Positions 38,501-50,599 of a stretch of DNA of 64,000 bases are shown in pieces. A program made the translations under genes and the position numbers. The notes beneath the pieces were generated by a model, which was not told the origin of the DNA, did not search any database, and was given only the letters and a program-made list of their open reading frames with translations. This stretch comes from Halocaridina rubra (taxonomy: Eukaryota; Arthropoda; Malacostraca; Decapoda; Atyidae), in the NCBI GenBank assembly GCA_037179515.1, contig JAXCGZ010022664.1, positions 53,501 through 117,500 of the forward strand, given 5' to 3'. Numbering within the stretch: position 1 is the stretch's first letter; the number at the start of each line of letters is the position of its first letter.

Positions 38501-41500
38501 ACACGCAATTTTTACTAAGGATAAGTGGTATATAAAAATGATCAATTAAGAATAGCTTGGCTTTATTATGCAAAAAATTATGTGGTATCATTGGTATGTC
38601 GTGTGTATGGTCATCAACAGCAATCCTAAGACAATGACCAATCATTGAAACAATATGACAAATATGAATATGCTACAATATTTAAAACTCCTTAGATACA
38701 ACATATATTTTAGATATAAATTTTTTAAAGAGGGAATTTAAGTGAGAAAAAGACTGCATAATTAAAGCCAAAACATGAAAATATTTGCAAAAATATAATA
38801 AAACCTGAAATTACAGAGTAGTGAGAGTAAGGAAACAAAATTCTGCTTAAAGGAGGAACAAAGGAGATAGGTGAAGGATATAAGAATCCATAAAAACATA
38901 CATGAAGACATCATAAGTTTTAAAGCAAACACACCTACAATCCTGACTCAGTTCCTAAGTTAAATGTATTCTTGAAAATGATACCCTGAGAACAAAAGTC
39001 TTCTAGAAAAAGACTAAGTAAAGGTCTTTACACAAAAATAAAATACAAGAAAGGGCAGTGAAATATATTACCTTTTTACTCTTACTGACAGTGGCATCTA
39101 ATTCGCTAGCTTCAGAATGTTCATATGCTTCCGCCACCCAAAAACCACACTCAAGATCACTCATATAAGTCTGTTTTATATTATTCAAGTCTTGATGAAG
39201 TTCCATTGCCTGTGTGGTAATGAATAAGTTATAAGTTTTTAAAGGTTAATCATTCATTGTCAGAGTCAAATGAGGACGATTTCACTCGGCAAAAAAATTT
39301 GTTCAAGACATCTTAAAATAATTTCACAATAAAAATGCAAATTAATTGTTGTAAAACAGGCGATGTACAATATTTTAAAATGCATATTTCAAAAAATACA
39401 TAAATCAAAAGAAATTTCATATACAATAATAGAGTCCAAGTCTACTGTACTGAAAACAAAACTGTAAAAGAAGAATATTCAAAATCTAGGATCAAGTAAA
39501 GATAAGCAACCCCACTACGCTAAATAAAACTGTAAACTGTTAGGTTAGGTTAAGTTAGCTTAACCTAAGAATGGTGGACAGAGAATAGTAAGGTGATTTT
39601 GAAGGTTGATGAGGAGGTACTTGGAAAGTCATCAGGAAGGAAACCCCCAAAAGATAAAGAGTCATGGTGGTGGAATGAGGAAGTGCAAGAATGGGGGAAG
39701 AACAAGAAAGAAGCTAAGAAGAAGGCAGATTTATCAGGCCTGAAGCAGGATAGAGAAGAGTACAAGCAGGCTAAGAAGGAGGCAAGGAGAGAAGTAGCAA
39801 AAGCAAAGGCAGAGAAATTGAATGAAGTATATGAAGAGTTGGAAACACTAGAAGGAGAGAAGAAAATATGGCGAATTTCCAAGGCCCGAGATGCTGCAAC
39901 CAAGGACTTGACTCAAGTAAGACAAATAAAGGATAACTATGGAGTAGTTCTAGCAGAAGAGGATGATATATAAAGCAGATGGGAAACTTATTTTGAAGGA
40001 TTACTAAATTAAGAGAACCCAAGAGCAGTATTTGAAGATGGACTTCCAAATGAAGCAGTTACAACAACAGTGGCTAGAAGAGAGGTAGAGCGGGCAGTAA
40101 GGAAAATGAAAAATGGAAAGGCAGCAGGACCTGATAAGATGCCAGTGGAGGTATGGAAGAGTCTTGGAGAGGAAGGCATAGATATCTTGTGGGACTTAAT
40201 GCAAAAGATCTTTAGTCAGGAAAAGTTGCCAGAGGAGTGAAGAGGCAGCTTAATCATCCCAATCTATAAAGGGAAGGGAGACATTCAGGAGTGTGGAAAC
40301 TATAGAGGTATAAAGTTGTTTAGTCATACTATGAAGATATGGGAGAAGATCATGGAGAGGAGACTCAGAGAGGTAACGACAATTGGGGATGAACAGTTTG
40401 GCTTCATGCCTGAAAGAGGGACAGTGGATGCTATATTTGCCTTGAGACAAATGATGGAAAAGCATGGGAGAAACAGAAAGGACTGCATATGGTCTTTATT
40501 GACCTGGAAAAGGCATATGATCGAGTACCACGTCAAGAGGTGTGGAGATGTATTAGAAAAAAGGGAGTCCCCGAGAAATATATAAGAATCATCCAAGATA
40601 TGTATGAGAGGGCAGAGGCAAATGTTAAGAGCAGTGTGGGCTTGACGAAAAGTCTCTCAGTAAATGTTGGTCTGCATCAAGGGTCTGCTTTGAGTCCATA
40701 TCTATTTGATCTGGTCTTGGATGTAGTAACCCAGGGTATTAGAGATCAGTCTCCATGGTGTATGCTCTTTGCAGATGACTGTGTAGCAACAGACGAGAGG
40801 TAGTGGAGGAGAAGCTTGAGGAGTGGAGAAGAGTGATGGAGGAAAGAGGACTGAAAATCAGCAGGAAGAAGACAGAGTACTTGAGGTTGAGATATGATGA
40901 GGATGGGGAGGTCAATTTGCAGGGGAAGGTGTTGAAAAGAGTTGAAAAGTTCAAGTATTTGGGATCAACAGTAGCACAGGATGGTGACCTAGAGTCAGAA
41001 ATAACCCACAGAATACAAGCGGGATGGAAGAACTGGAAGAAAGTGTCTGGGGTGCTGTGCGACAGGAGAATAGGGATTAAGTTGAGGGGTAAAGTGCATA
41101 AGACACTTGTGAGACCTGCGATGATGTATGGAGCAGAGACATGGGCAATAAAGAAGACACAAGAGAAAAAACTGGATGTGGCAGAGATGAGGATGTTGAG
41201 ATGATGTGTGGGGTGACAAGAAGTGATAAGATCAGAAATGAAGTAATTAGAGGTACTGTACCTCAAAAGCTGGAGAAATATCAGATAAGATACAAGAAAG
41301 TAGACTAAGATGGTATGGTCATGTCGATAGGAGGGATGAACAGTATGTTGGGAGGAGTGTGATGGAAATGGATATACAGGGTAGGAGAAGGAGAGGGAGA
41401 CCAAAGCGTAGGTGGATGGATTGCATCAATGACGACCTGAGGTCTAAAGGTTTGTTGGGTGATGAGGTATGGGACAGAAACAATGGAGAAAATTGGCCAG

Positions 41501-43969
41501 AAACATTTACCCCACATAAAAGTGGGAAAAGATGTAGACGAAGAAGAAGAAAAAGAAGACTGCCTACCCTAACCAGTACTAACCTAAGCTAACAAATGTA
41601 CTGGGGTAACTAATCTTTACCAGATCCAAATCTAAAAATGCATTACCTTAAACATATGGGCTGACCAGACTCCAACATATATCAGAATTATTGCTACTGG
41701 TATTCCTATGAGGCAAAATATGAATGGAATCCCTAGGCCAATAAATGCAAATGCCATCACCAATAATGCAACCTGCAAATGAAAATAAAATATATAATAA
41801 CACTGTGACATCCTTGATCCTGCTCATTCTGCAAGCTGAGAACACAGGAAGTTAACAATGCAATGTTGGGTTGAGCATATATGACTTAAAATATAATCAC
41901 TCCAGCCTAACCTCTTACCTCAGATGATCCAGTTTTACGTCATGGACTCCCTTTTATAATAAGGAATAGGAAGTTGCCTCCTTTCAAAGAACTTTGATTT
42001 TGGCAGTGTGACTGTTAACCCTTGTGAATGTCCTTTCTAATCTCAGACCGTGGCAGGACTCGAACTGATGACCTGATGAATCAAAGTCGCATGCTCTACT
42101 ACCCAACCACAGTGGCCACAATCTCTTACCTATGATGAAAGATAAAATTAGGTAAATCTTTTCCTGATTTCTGACCATTTTGGAATCTTATTAGACTACA
42201 CAAGAGGTATAAAATACAATGCTCCTTCTGTGGGTCTATGTGAAGAAAATGCTTGTAATGCTGGTCTTGCAGCTCGGTAAAAATAGAATATAAGATTATT
42301 ATACCCTATATATACCAACACTTACATTGCTTAAGTATTAGATCATTGGAGCTTGTGTTCATGAAGATAATGATTCAACATTAGCCCACATATCTAAAGA
42401 TCTTTTAAAGGAGACAAGGACAATTTCAAACATTTCCAAAGCCCTTCTCAGAAAATTTTGAGAAACTTTACATTCAGGTGGCTGATTACTTGCACAACTG
42501 GATAGTAACGGTCAAGTTAGAAGGATTAGGTAGTGTTGGATTTCCTTGGAGAGAAGCATCAAGTGGCCTCCTGAATTAAGATAAGTCACATCTACTATGC
42601 TCAAAAGACTTCAAATAGCTGATTTTCATCAGAATCTGCAGAAAAATATAATAAGCCCCTTTTCCTTTGAAAAAGCAGGATATTGTAAGGGCAGTAAAAT
42701 GTCTGCAAATGCAACCATGAATCTTAAAGAAGGAAGTCAGTGGGTCATGGGAACCTCCAATTCACATCCATAGTGAAGAACTACCTTAACCAAAACAAAC
42801 AGGTTACAAACTCAATTAGCAGAACAAGGACTGGGACGAGAATGCTGCGACACAAAAGAATCTACAGTGCTTCCTGGGAAAAGTTGCAAGATTCTACTCG
42901 CATTGGAAAATTCATGAAGAAAAAAATTCTCATATCTGGCATTACTGAAACGACGTGACTGCAGGCCACTGCATAAAAACACTGAACGTATTGTTAAAGA
43001 TGCTCTGACTAAGGATAACTGCTTAGGGTTGATTTTTCAATGTCATTTAATGATAATCAAAGTAAATTAGTGTGCCCCAACAAAAATATTGAATGTTAAT
43101 ATTTTCATATAATAAATTTGACAATGTGCATGTGTCTAGTCAATGAGAGCTAGAATCAGTGTTCCAACTGTTTATGGATATGAAATTGGACTCAAAAGTT
43201 CCAGATAATATACAATTCATATTTTGAAGATAAAAAGAATTTATTTGCAGGTATCGGGGAAATTTGTTATTTCTTAAACATATAGAAACTGTAAACCCAC
43301 TATCATTAATTGTTTTTGGAGGGTTGGACTTTGTGACCGGGAACTTCTTGGCCCTCGAATGGTGCACTTATTTATCATTTAATGTCAGCAATTAATATTT
43401 CAGAAGGAAATGAATAACAAAATCACTGAAAACAAAAGTAACTACTATAAAATCATAATGTCAATTATGAACCTGTTAGATGGGAAAATTATATTTTTTT
43501 TCCAATGGAAAACAATTTTGAATTCTAGGGCTGGAGGTGGCTATTAACTGTCATTTCTTATAGAAAGGGGTAAGGATTCGTTTCATGCACCTTTCCATAG
43601 CTCGTCCTCATCAAAGAGTACTTCGCTACGTTTGTTGTTAGTAGTTCGGGAAGATAAGTTGGGTCTGGTTAAGTAGTAAAGTCCAAAACTAGAAGGGTGC
43701 ATAAAACAAATCTTCACCCAGAAACGAATAGCTAAAATCCGCTAGGACCCACAGAAACCCAAGTACTACTCTAATCCAACGCGTTGTGGTGTACAAATGT
43801 CCTCATCTCCACAAACCTGAGGGAAGACTTCAGAGCAAACCCCATTCCAGAAAAATGCCCCCACTGTCTCCATTGTTGCTTCGCTGATGATGTCTCGTAT
43901 GGCTCCTTCATCTCCACTTCGATAACGACGGATTAATACATAACGTCTGCTTTCCTCCATTGTGGTCAC
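35380..43969 (-). CDS. GNAT N-acetyltransferase, NAT8/camello-like, six exons, complete
   Basis: Transfers acetyl from acetyl-CoA to an amino group; the substrate cannot be told from sequence. Exons in order of transcription are 43817-43969, 41647-41772, 39072-39209, 37671-37789, 35972-36113 and 35380-35523. All have GT...AG borders and consistent phases, giving 273 residues. An N-terminal segment (YVLIRRYRSGDEGAIRDII) typical of GNAT strand 1/helix 1 is followed by a 42-residue hydrophobic exon (52-93) that forms a membrane hairpin. The GNAT core follows: ECGFWVAEA, NIVGTVAITKS and the acetyl-CoA loop RRRGIA at 192-197. The C-terminus is AREMYYRKGFEAEHTYYKYY. The hairpin inside a GNAT fold is the layout of NAT8/camello proteins of the ER/Golgi membrane, so that subfamily is inferred. 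The intron between exons 2 and 3 contains an antisense RTE-like LINE. Confidence 0.9.
35972..36113 (-). CDS. GNAT gene exon 5 (acetyl-CoA binding motif)
   Basis: 142 bp, between TTTTCAG and GTTAGT. Encodes AWLRRMAVKKAYRRRGIASN and LVDEVVEFCRDKCYEGIEL. RRRGIA is the R/Q-x-x-G-x-G/A loop of GNAT enzymes. Confidence 0.95.
37671..37789 (-). CDS. GNAT gene exon 4
   Basis: 119 bp, between CTCTACAG and GTAAAT. Encodes VEYDFFCEKDFDSLG and the core strand KNIVGTVAITKS, and ends two bases into a Lys codon. Confidence 0.9.
39072..39209 (-). CDS. GNAT gene exon 3
   Basis: 46 codons, phase 0, between CACACAG and GTAATA. Contains MSDLECGFWVAEAYEHSEAS, the strand that leads into the catalytic core. Confidence 0.9.
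39570..41559 (+). pseudogene. RTE-like LINE, 5'-truncated and frameshifted
   Basis: It carries the linker and reverse transcriptase of an endonuclease-type LINE: DKESWWWNEEVQEW, KMKNGKAAGPDKMPVEVWKS, GFMPERGTVDAIFALRQMME, FIDLEKAYDRVPR, GLHQGSALSPYLFDLV and FADD. Stops lie near 39970, 40012 and 40237. Frame changes fall near 40490 and after FADD at about 40783, where residues are missing. The C-terminus [20 protein letters not shown] is followed by a GAAGAAG-type tail, usual for RTE elements. A 9-bp direct repeat TAACCTAAG (39561-39569 and 41580-41588) may be the target duplication, though the right copy is 20 bp past the tail. Antisense within GNAT intron 2. Confidence 0.88.
41647..41772 (-). 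CDS. GNAT gene exon 2 (membrane hairpin)
   Basis: 42 codons, phase 0, from TTTGCAG to GTAATG. Almost wholly hydrophobic: VALLVMAFAFIGLGIPFIFC, then LIGIPVAIILIYVGVW. Two short membrane passes with a Gly/Pro turn are likely. Confidence 0.88.
41935..42125 (-). mobile_element. tRNA-derived SINE, family C
   Basis: On the minus strand it opens TGGCCACTGTGGTTGGGTAG and has a box B-like segment (CATCAGTTCGAGTCCTGCCA). The 3' body includes GGCAACTTCCTATTCC and AAAGGGAGTCCATGACGTAA. It aligns along about 185 bp with 50399-50583, also minus, although the two are 8 kb apart. Confidence 0.75.
42126..43766. other. GNAT intron 1, unidentified sequence
   Basis: Between the SINE and exon 1 is AT-rich DNA with no recognised element. 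42340-42960 is less AT-rich and carries a short plus-strand ORF (42740-42958) without recognisable similarity. It could be an old transposon. Confidence 0.35.
43817..43969 (-). CDS. GNAT gene exon 1 (start codon)
   Basis: ATG at 43967-43969 opens MTTMEESRRYVLIRRYRSGD and the exon ends at SEVFPQ before GTTTGT. It has 51 codons, phase 0. A second Met at codon 4 is an alternative start. The upstream 150 bp before an (AAT)n tract should hold the 5' UTR and promoter, but no clear motif is seen. Confidence 0.88.
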
Positions 43970-44155
43970 TTGACGTCAGCTCGTCAAACTAGACGATATA
44001 TAGGTAAGGCAAGTCGGCTAGTTATTCATCACATGGACCGGTGTCACAGAATCCTTCAAGCTTTCTTGTAGAAGATGAATGCTTCATTCTTCTTCTTCAG
44101 AATCGATTTCAGAACTGAGTTCGAAACGAAACAGAAATAAACTGGTGGGTAATTC

Positions 44156-44393
<238 letters not shown>

Positions 44394-44449
44394 CTGGAAC
44401 AGGCATAGGAGTAGAAAAAGTATAAGTGCCTTACAAAATTACAAACGAG

Positions 44450-46110
44450 TAAGACATGAGTACCTTTGTAAAAGAAGAGAGGTTGAGATGGTTTATGACT
44501 CTCCCATCTTACTCCGCCCTCCCCACTGATGACACCCTGAACAAGATTAAAAGAGTGCACTCGATGCTTTCACTGTTCCCCCCTATCCTATCCCATTTTA
44601 TCAGTAGCACTAGGGCTTATGAGAGAGATATTACCAGGATGGCTAAGGAAATATCAACCTTTCCCATAGATATTTCAGAGGGAAATTAAAGATCAATGAG
44701 CATATTATAAAGTTGGAGAGAGAAGATAGGAGTATTACCGAAAAATATGAAGAAATATGCAAAGAATAAAACAAGGTATTTCAGTCGGCATTTATAGTAA
44801 AAAATACTCCACCTTCTCATAGTGCAGAGATGAGAGATCATGGGCCAGTAATAGAAAACAATGTATTTTCAACCACAGAAAAATGCAAAGTGCATGAGAT
44901 GTTCAAAAAGCTATGGAACCTGACGATTTATCCCCTTATGTACTTAAGAAGTGTGTTGAACTCTCATCAGTAGCACAATGCTCATACTTGAAAAATTGAT
45001 GGAGTGTGGGGAGATTCCAAATGCTGGAAACAAGCGAACATTTTACCTGTCTTCAAAAAGGCAAGAAGAAACGCAACTTTAAATTATAGGCCTGTTTTAA
45101 TGACAAGCATAGTTTTAAAGTTATGAAAAAAAAATGAGAAGATACATTCCACTTCACTTGAAGCCCATCAACTTTTTGCTAGAGAGAAAACAAAACAAAA
45201 CATGGTTTGTGAGAGGGCAGCTTTACTCTGACAAACTTACTGGAATTTTATGATGATTTAATCATAATCTTACAAATAAGAGTGGGCTGGGCAGATTGCA
45301 TATTCTTAGACTTTCAGAAGGCATTTGATACAGTCCGACAATGCAGACTTATCAAGAACCTGCAAGTAATGGTAAAAATAGGTAAAAATTTTATTGAGTG
45401 GATAAGAAAACTATTTAGAAGAAAGAGAACAGAAAGTAAGAGTAAGAAATGCAGTGGCTGACTCGGGAAAGGTTAGCGATGAGATTCCACAGGGATCAGT
45501 TTTAAGGCTATTAAGTAACATATATTTATGTAAATGACCTGGCGTAGTCTGTAAATACATTATTGAATATGTTTGCAGATGATGAAAAGATTGTAAAGAA
45601 AGTAACAGACGAGAATAATGGTAGAGAACTTCAGGAAGACCTACATAGTTTGTAGACAAGAGGGTAATGAGTTTCAAAGTTAAAATAGTTAGAAAGGGCA
45701 AAATTGGAAGAAGGCTATTAGGCGCTGGACTTGAGACAGAGCACCAAAGGAATCTAGAGGTAAAAGCATTGGCATATTTATCTCCGAAAATGCAAACTGT
45801 TGGTACAGTAAAGGTAGCATATAAAATCTTAGCAAACATAAGGTTATCATCACTTGAAACTAGTAGAAAGAGAGAGAATATCGTGATGGTTTATAAGTTC
45901 CATCAAGGTTTGACAGAGTGGATGTTGATGGTTCTAGGTCCAGAGGTCACTATTTGAAGCTTCGTAGAGGAACATATTCGCAGGATGCAAGGAGGTAGTT
46001 TCTTTTTATTGGAAAAATAGTTCACAATTGGTATTCGCTATGCGAGGAAGCAGTAAATGATAAACACATGCATAATTTTAAGGAAACATATGATAAGTGT
46101 CAGTGAGTAA
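44450..46110 (+). pseudogene. CR1/L2-like LINE, reverse transcriptase remnant
   Basis: A heavily decayed copy read in several frames: STRAYERDITRMAKEI, a linker, FLDFQKAFDTV-type sequence near 45310, NMFADDEKIVKKV (the FADD box, about 45565-45605), and the family C-terminus with RSRGHYLKLRRGTYSQDARR at 45930-46000. Many stops and frameshifts. It is followed by 3' ends of related, younger copies. Confidence 0.75.
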
Positions 46111-46254
46111 AAAAAAAGAAGAAAATCCATCAGAACCTGAAGATTAACGGCCGGAGGGGCTTTTCCCGCGAGCACCTATAAGTAAATGCAGTTACGTAAG
46201 TAAATAAAATCAATACACACATATGATATGTACATACATATATACATACATACA

Positions 46255-46775
46255 TCACGAAACTGGTGCCAGAAATACGCAATCTCAGTTATGATGAGAG
46301 GCTGAGGGAATTAGACTTACCATCACTCGAAGCTATAAGATTGAGGGGGGATATGGTGACAGTCTTTAAATTCCTTCATGGTTATGATAGAGTGGATAGG
46401 GATCGATATTTTGATATGGCTGGCTCTGGAACTAGAGGTCATAGTTTGAAGCTTCGTAAGAAAACTTCTTTGCAGGATGTAAGGAAATACTTTTTCAGTG
46501 TAAGAGTAGTTGATAATTGGTATTCGCTAAGCGAGGAGGTAGTTAATGCTATCTCAATCCATAGTTTTAAGGACAGGTATGATAATTATCACTAAGTATA
46601 AAATGGAACCGATCAGGAGACGGGAAGATACGAGCTTTGGGCCCTTTCCCGTAAACATAATTAGGTAAGTACAATTAGGTAAGTACATACATACAGGAGA
46701 CGGGAAGATACGAGCTTTGGGCTCTTTCCCATAAACACTATTAGGTAAGTACATTTAGGTAAGTACATACATACA
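46255..46775 (+). pseudogene. CR1/L2-like LINE 3' end with duplicated tail
   Basis: The ORF at 46266-46595 encodes [40 protein letters not shown] and SVRVVDNWYSLSEEVVNAIS, the C-terminal region of a LINE ORF2. The 3' UTR block GGAGACGGGAAGATACGAGC with TTTCCCGTAAACA occurs twice in tandem (about 46614-46675 and 46697-46755). Each copy is followed by repeats of AATTAGGTAAGTAC. Confidence 0.88.
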
Positions 46776-46809
46776 TGCATGCATGAATATATACATACGT
46801 ACGTACATA

Positions 46810-47446
<637 letters not shown>

Positions 47447-47448
47447 CT

Positions 47449-50395
47449 TCTTCTCCTTCTTCTTCTTCGTCTACATCTTTTCCCACTTTTATGTGGGGTC
47501 GATGTTTCTGGCCAGTGTTCTCCATATGTTCCTGTCCCATACCTAATCACCCAACAAACCTTTAGACCTCCGGTCGTCATTGATGCAATCCATCCACCTA
47601 CGCTTTGGTCTCCCCCTCCCTCTTCTACCCTGTATATCCATTTCCATCACACTCCTCCCAACATACTGTTCATCCCTCCTAACGACATTACCATACCATC
47701 TTAGTCTACTTTCTTGTACATTATCTGATATTCCTCTAACTTTCGAGGTACCTCTGATTACCTCGTTTCTGATCTTATCGCTTCTTGTCACCCCACACAT
47801 CCATCTCAACATCCTCATCTCTGTCACATCCAGTTTTTTCTCTTGTGTCTTCTTTACTTCCCTTGCCTCTGCTCCATACATCATCGCAGGTCTCACAAGT
47901 GTCGTATGCACTTTACCCCTCAACTTAATCCCTATTCTCCTGTCGCACAGCACCCCAGACACTTTCTTCCAGTTCTTCCATCCCACTTGTATCCTGTGGG
48001 TTATTTCTGAATCTAGGTCGCCATCCTCTGCTACTGTTGATCCCAAATACTTAAACTTTTCAACTCTTTTCAACACCCCCTCCTGCAAATTGATCTCCCC
48101 ATCCTCATCATCTCTCAACCTCAAGTACTCTGTCTTCTTCCTGCTGATTTTCAGTCCTCTATCCTCCATCACTCTTCTCCACTCCTCAAGCTTCTCCTCC
48201 ACTACCTCTCGTCTGTTACTACACAGCACAATGTCATCTGCAAAGAGCATACACCATGGAGACTGATCTCTAATACTCTGGCTTATTACATCCATGACCA
48301 GATCAAATAGATATGGACTCAAAGCAGACCCCTGATGCAGACCAACATTTACTGAGAGACTTTTCGTCGAGCCCACACTGCTCTTAACATTTGCCTCTGC
48401 CCTCTCATACATATCTTGGATGATTCTTACATATTTCTCGGGGGTTCCCTTTTCTCTAATACGCCTCCACACCTCTTGACGTTGTACTCAATCATATGCC
48501 TTTTCCAGGTCAATAAAGACCATATGCAGTCCTTTCTGTTTCTCCCATGCTTTTTATCATTTATCTCAAGGTAAATATGGCATCCACTGCCCCTCTTCCA
48601 GGCATGAAGCCAAACTTTTCATCCCCAATTGTCGTTACCTCTCTGAGTCTCCACTCCATGATCTTCTCCCATATCTTCATAGTATGACTTAACAACTTTA
48701 TACCTCTATAGTGTCCACACTCCAGCTTCCTCTCCATTCCTCTGGCATCTTTTCCTGACTAAAGATCTTTTGCATTAAGTCCCACAAGATATCTATGCCT
48801 TCCTCTCCAAGACTCTTCCATACCTCCACTGGCATCTTATCAGGTCCTGCTGCCTTTCCATTTTTCATTTTCCTTACTGCCTGCTTTACCTCTCTTCTAG
48901 CCACTGTTGTTGTAACTGCTTCATTTGGAAGTCCATCTTCAAATACTGCTCTTGGGTTCTCTTAATTTAGTAATCCTTCAAAATAAGTTTCCCATTTGCT
49001 TTTTATTTCATCCTCTTCTGCTAGGACTACTCCATAGGTATCCTTTATTTGTCTTACTTGGGTCAAGTCCTTGGATGCAGCATCTCGGGCCTTGGAAATT
49101 CGCCATATTTTCTTCTCTCCTTCTGGTGTTTCCAGTTCTTCATATACTTCATTCAATGTCTCTGCCTTTGCTTTTGCTACTGCTCTCCTTGCCTACTTCT
49201 TTGCCTGCTTGTACTCTTCTCTATCCTGCTCCAGTCCTGATAAATCTGCCCTTTTCTTAGCTTCTTTCTTGTTCTTCACCCATTCTTGCACTTCCTCATT
49301 CCACCACCATGACTCTTTATCATTTGGGGGTTTCCTTCCTGATGACTTTCCAAATACCTTCTCACCAACCCTCATAATCACCTTACTATTCTCTGTCCAC
49401 CATTCTTGTACATCCTCATGCAACCTTATCGCTTCCAACACTCTTCCCCTAAACATAGCTCTCAGCTCTACAACTTTCAATCTCCACCACTTTATCTTTG
49501 GGTCTATCCTCGGCCTCTTACTTTTCCTACATTTCATGAGCCTGCAATCAGTTACTACTAGCCTATGTTGCACTGCTACACTCTCCCCCATTTATTACTT
49601 TACAGATGCTAATCTCCTTCAGATGGTCTCTCCTACACAACAATAAATATATCTGGCTCTCCCTCCCACCACTACTGTATGTAATCAATCTGTTTTCTTT
49701 TTTTTCAAAGAATATGTTGACCAATGCCAGATCAAATGCCACTGCAAAATCAATCACCCTCTCTCCCACCTCATTTCTCTTGCCCACCCCCCAGCCCCCA
49801 TGAACTCTACCTATCCCAGCCCTCCCAATTCCCAAGTGGCCATTTAGATCTCCTCCCAAAATTACCCTCTCCCTTATAGGAATTGTTCTAAGCTCCTGGT
49901 CCATCTCCTCCCAAAATACATCCTTCTCCTCCGCTGTACAACCAGTTTGTGGAGCATAGGCACATACCACATTGACTACCGTTTCTCCCAGTCCCAGCTT
50001 TAAACTCATACTTCTGTCACTTTTTCTATTTACACCAAGTAAGCTTTCCTTCAGGTCTTTGGATAGTATTATTCTAGTGCCATTCCTCCCTTCCTCATTT
50101 GCTCCCCTATAGAACAATTTGCAACCCTCAACCAGTTCCCTTGCCTTATTTCCTTTCCATCTGGTCTCCTGCACACACAGCACCCCAATTCTCCTCCTCT
50201 CCATCAGGTCCACCAATTCTCACCCTTCCCAGTCATCGTCCCCACATTAAGAGTGCCCACCCGCAGCACCTCATCTGACTCTCTCCCTCGAGCTTGCCTC
50301 TTTAATAAACTTTTCCCAATGAGTGTATGCTCTTACTATTCCTGTTTCACATCATTCCGGTTCTTTTTCTATGACTACAGCAACACCAAATAAAG
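47449..50395 (-). pseudogene. RTE-like LINE, near full length with endonuclease and reverse transcriptase
   Basis: Read on the minus strand. The AP-type endonuclease runs from about 50275 (VGTLNVGTMTGKG) through RIGVLCVQETRWKG and VILGGDLNGHLG to YSSGGRESQI near 49640. The linker is ESWWWNEEVQEWVKNKKEAK, and KMKNGKAAGPDKMPVEVWKS lies near 48850. A frameshift lies at about 48715 and an in-frame stop near 48489. The long ORF 47543-48472 carries GLHQGSALSPYLFDLV, an intact FADD catalytic box, KFKYLGSTVAEDGDL and the C-terminus [16 protein letters not shown]. The tail is GAAGAAG-rich. It belongs to the same family as 39570-41559, but keeps the endonuclease and fewer lesions in the RT. Confidence 0.9.
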
Positions 50396-50398
50396 CAT

Positions 50399-50583
50399 GT
50401 TTTACGTCAGGGACTCCCTTTTCAACCAAGGGCTAGGACGGTCGCCTTCTTGCAAAGGACTTATTTTGGCAGATGTAATCGTTACCCTGAGTGCATGCCC
50501 TTGCTAACCTCAGACCGCGGCGGGTTGCGAACCCTCGACATGACGCCTCAGAGTCGCGGACGCTACGGCCTGAGCCACGGTGA
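50399..50583 (-). mobile_element. tRNA-derived SINE, family C
   Basis: Minus strand: TGGCTCAGGCCGTAGCGTCC (box A), GAGGGTTCGCAACCC (box B), then the body that ends with AAGGGAGTCCCTGACGTAAA. It abuts the 5' end of the RTE-like LINE. Compared with 41935-42125 it has far better preserved promoter boxes. Confidence 0.82.
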
Positions 50584-50599
50584 CTACTACATCAACACC

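Noticed and set aside
40739..41404. 221-codon minus-strand ORF
   Set aside because: Antisense shadow of the plus-strand RTE-like LINE.
47580..48266. 228-codon plus-strand ORF
   Set aside because: It is the antisense shadow of the RTE-like reverse transcriptase ORF; no independent motif is present.
49071..49646. 191-codon plus-strand ORF
   Set aside because: Antisense of the LINE linker between endonuclease and reverse transcriptase.
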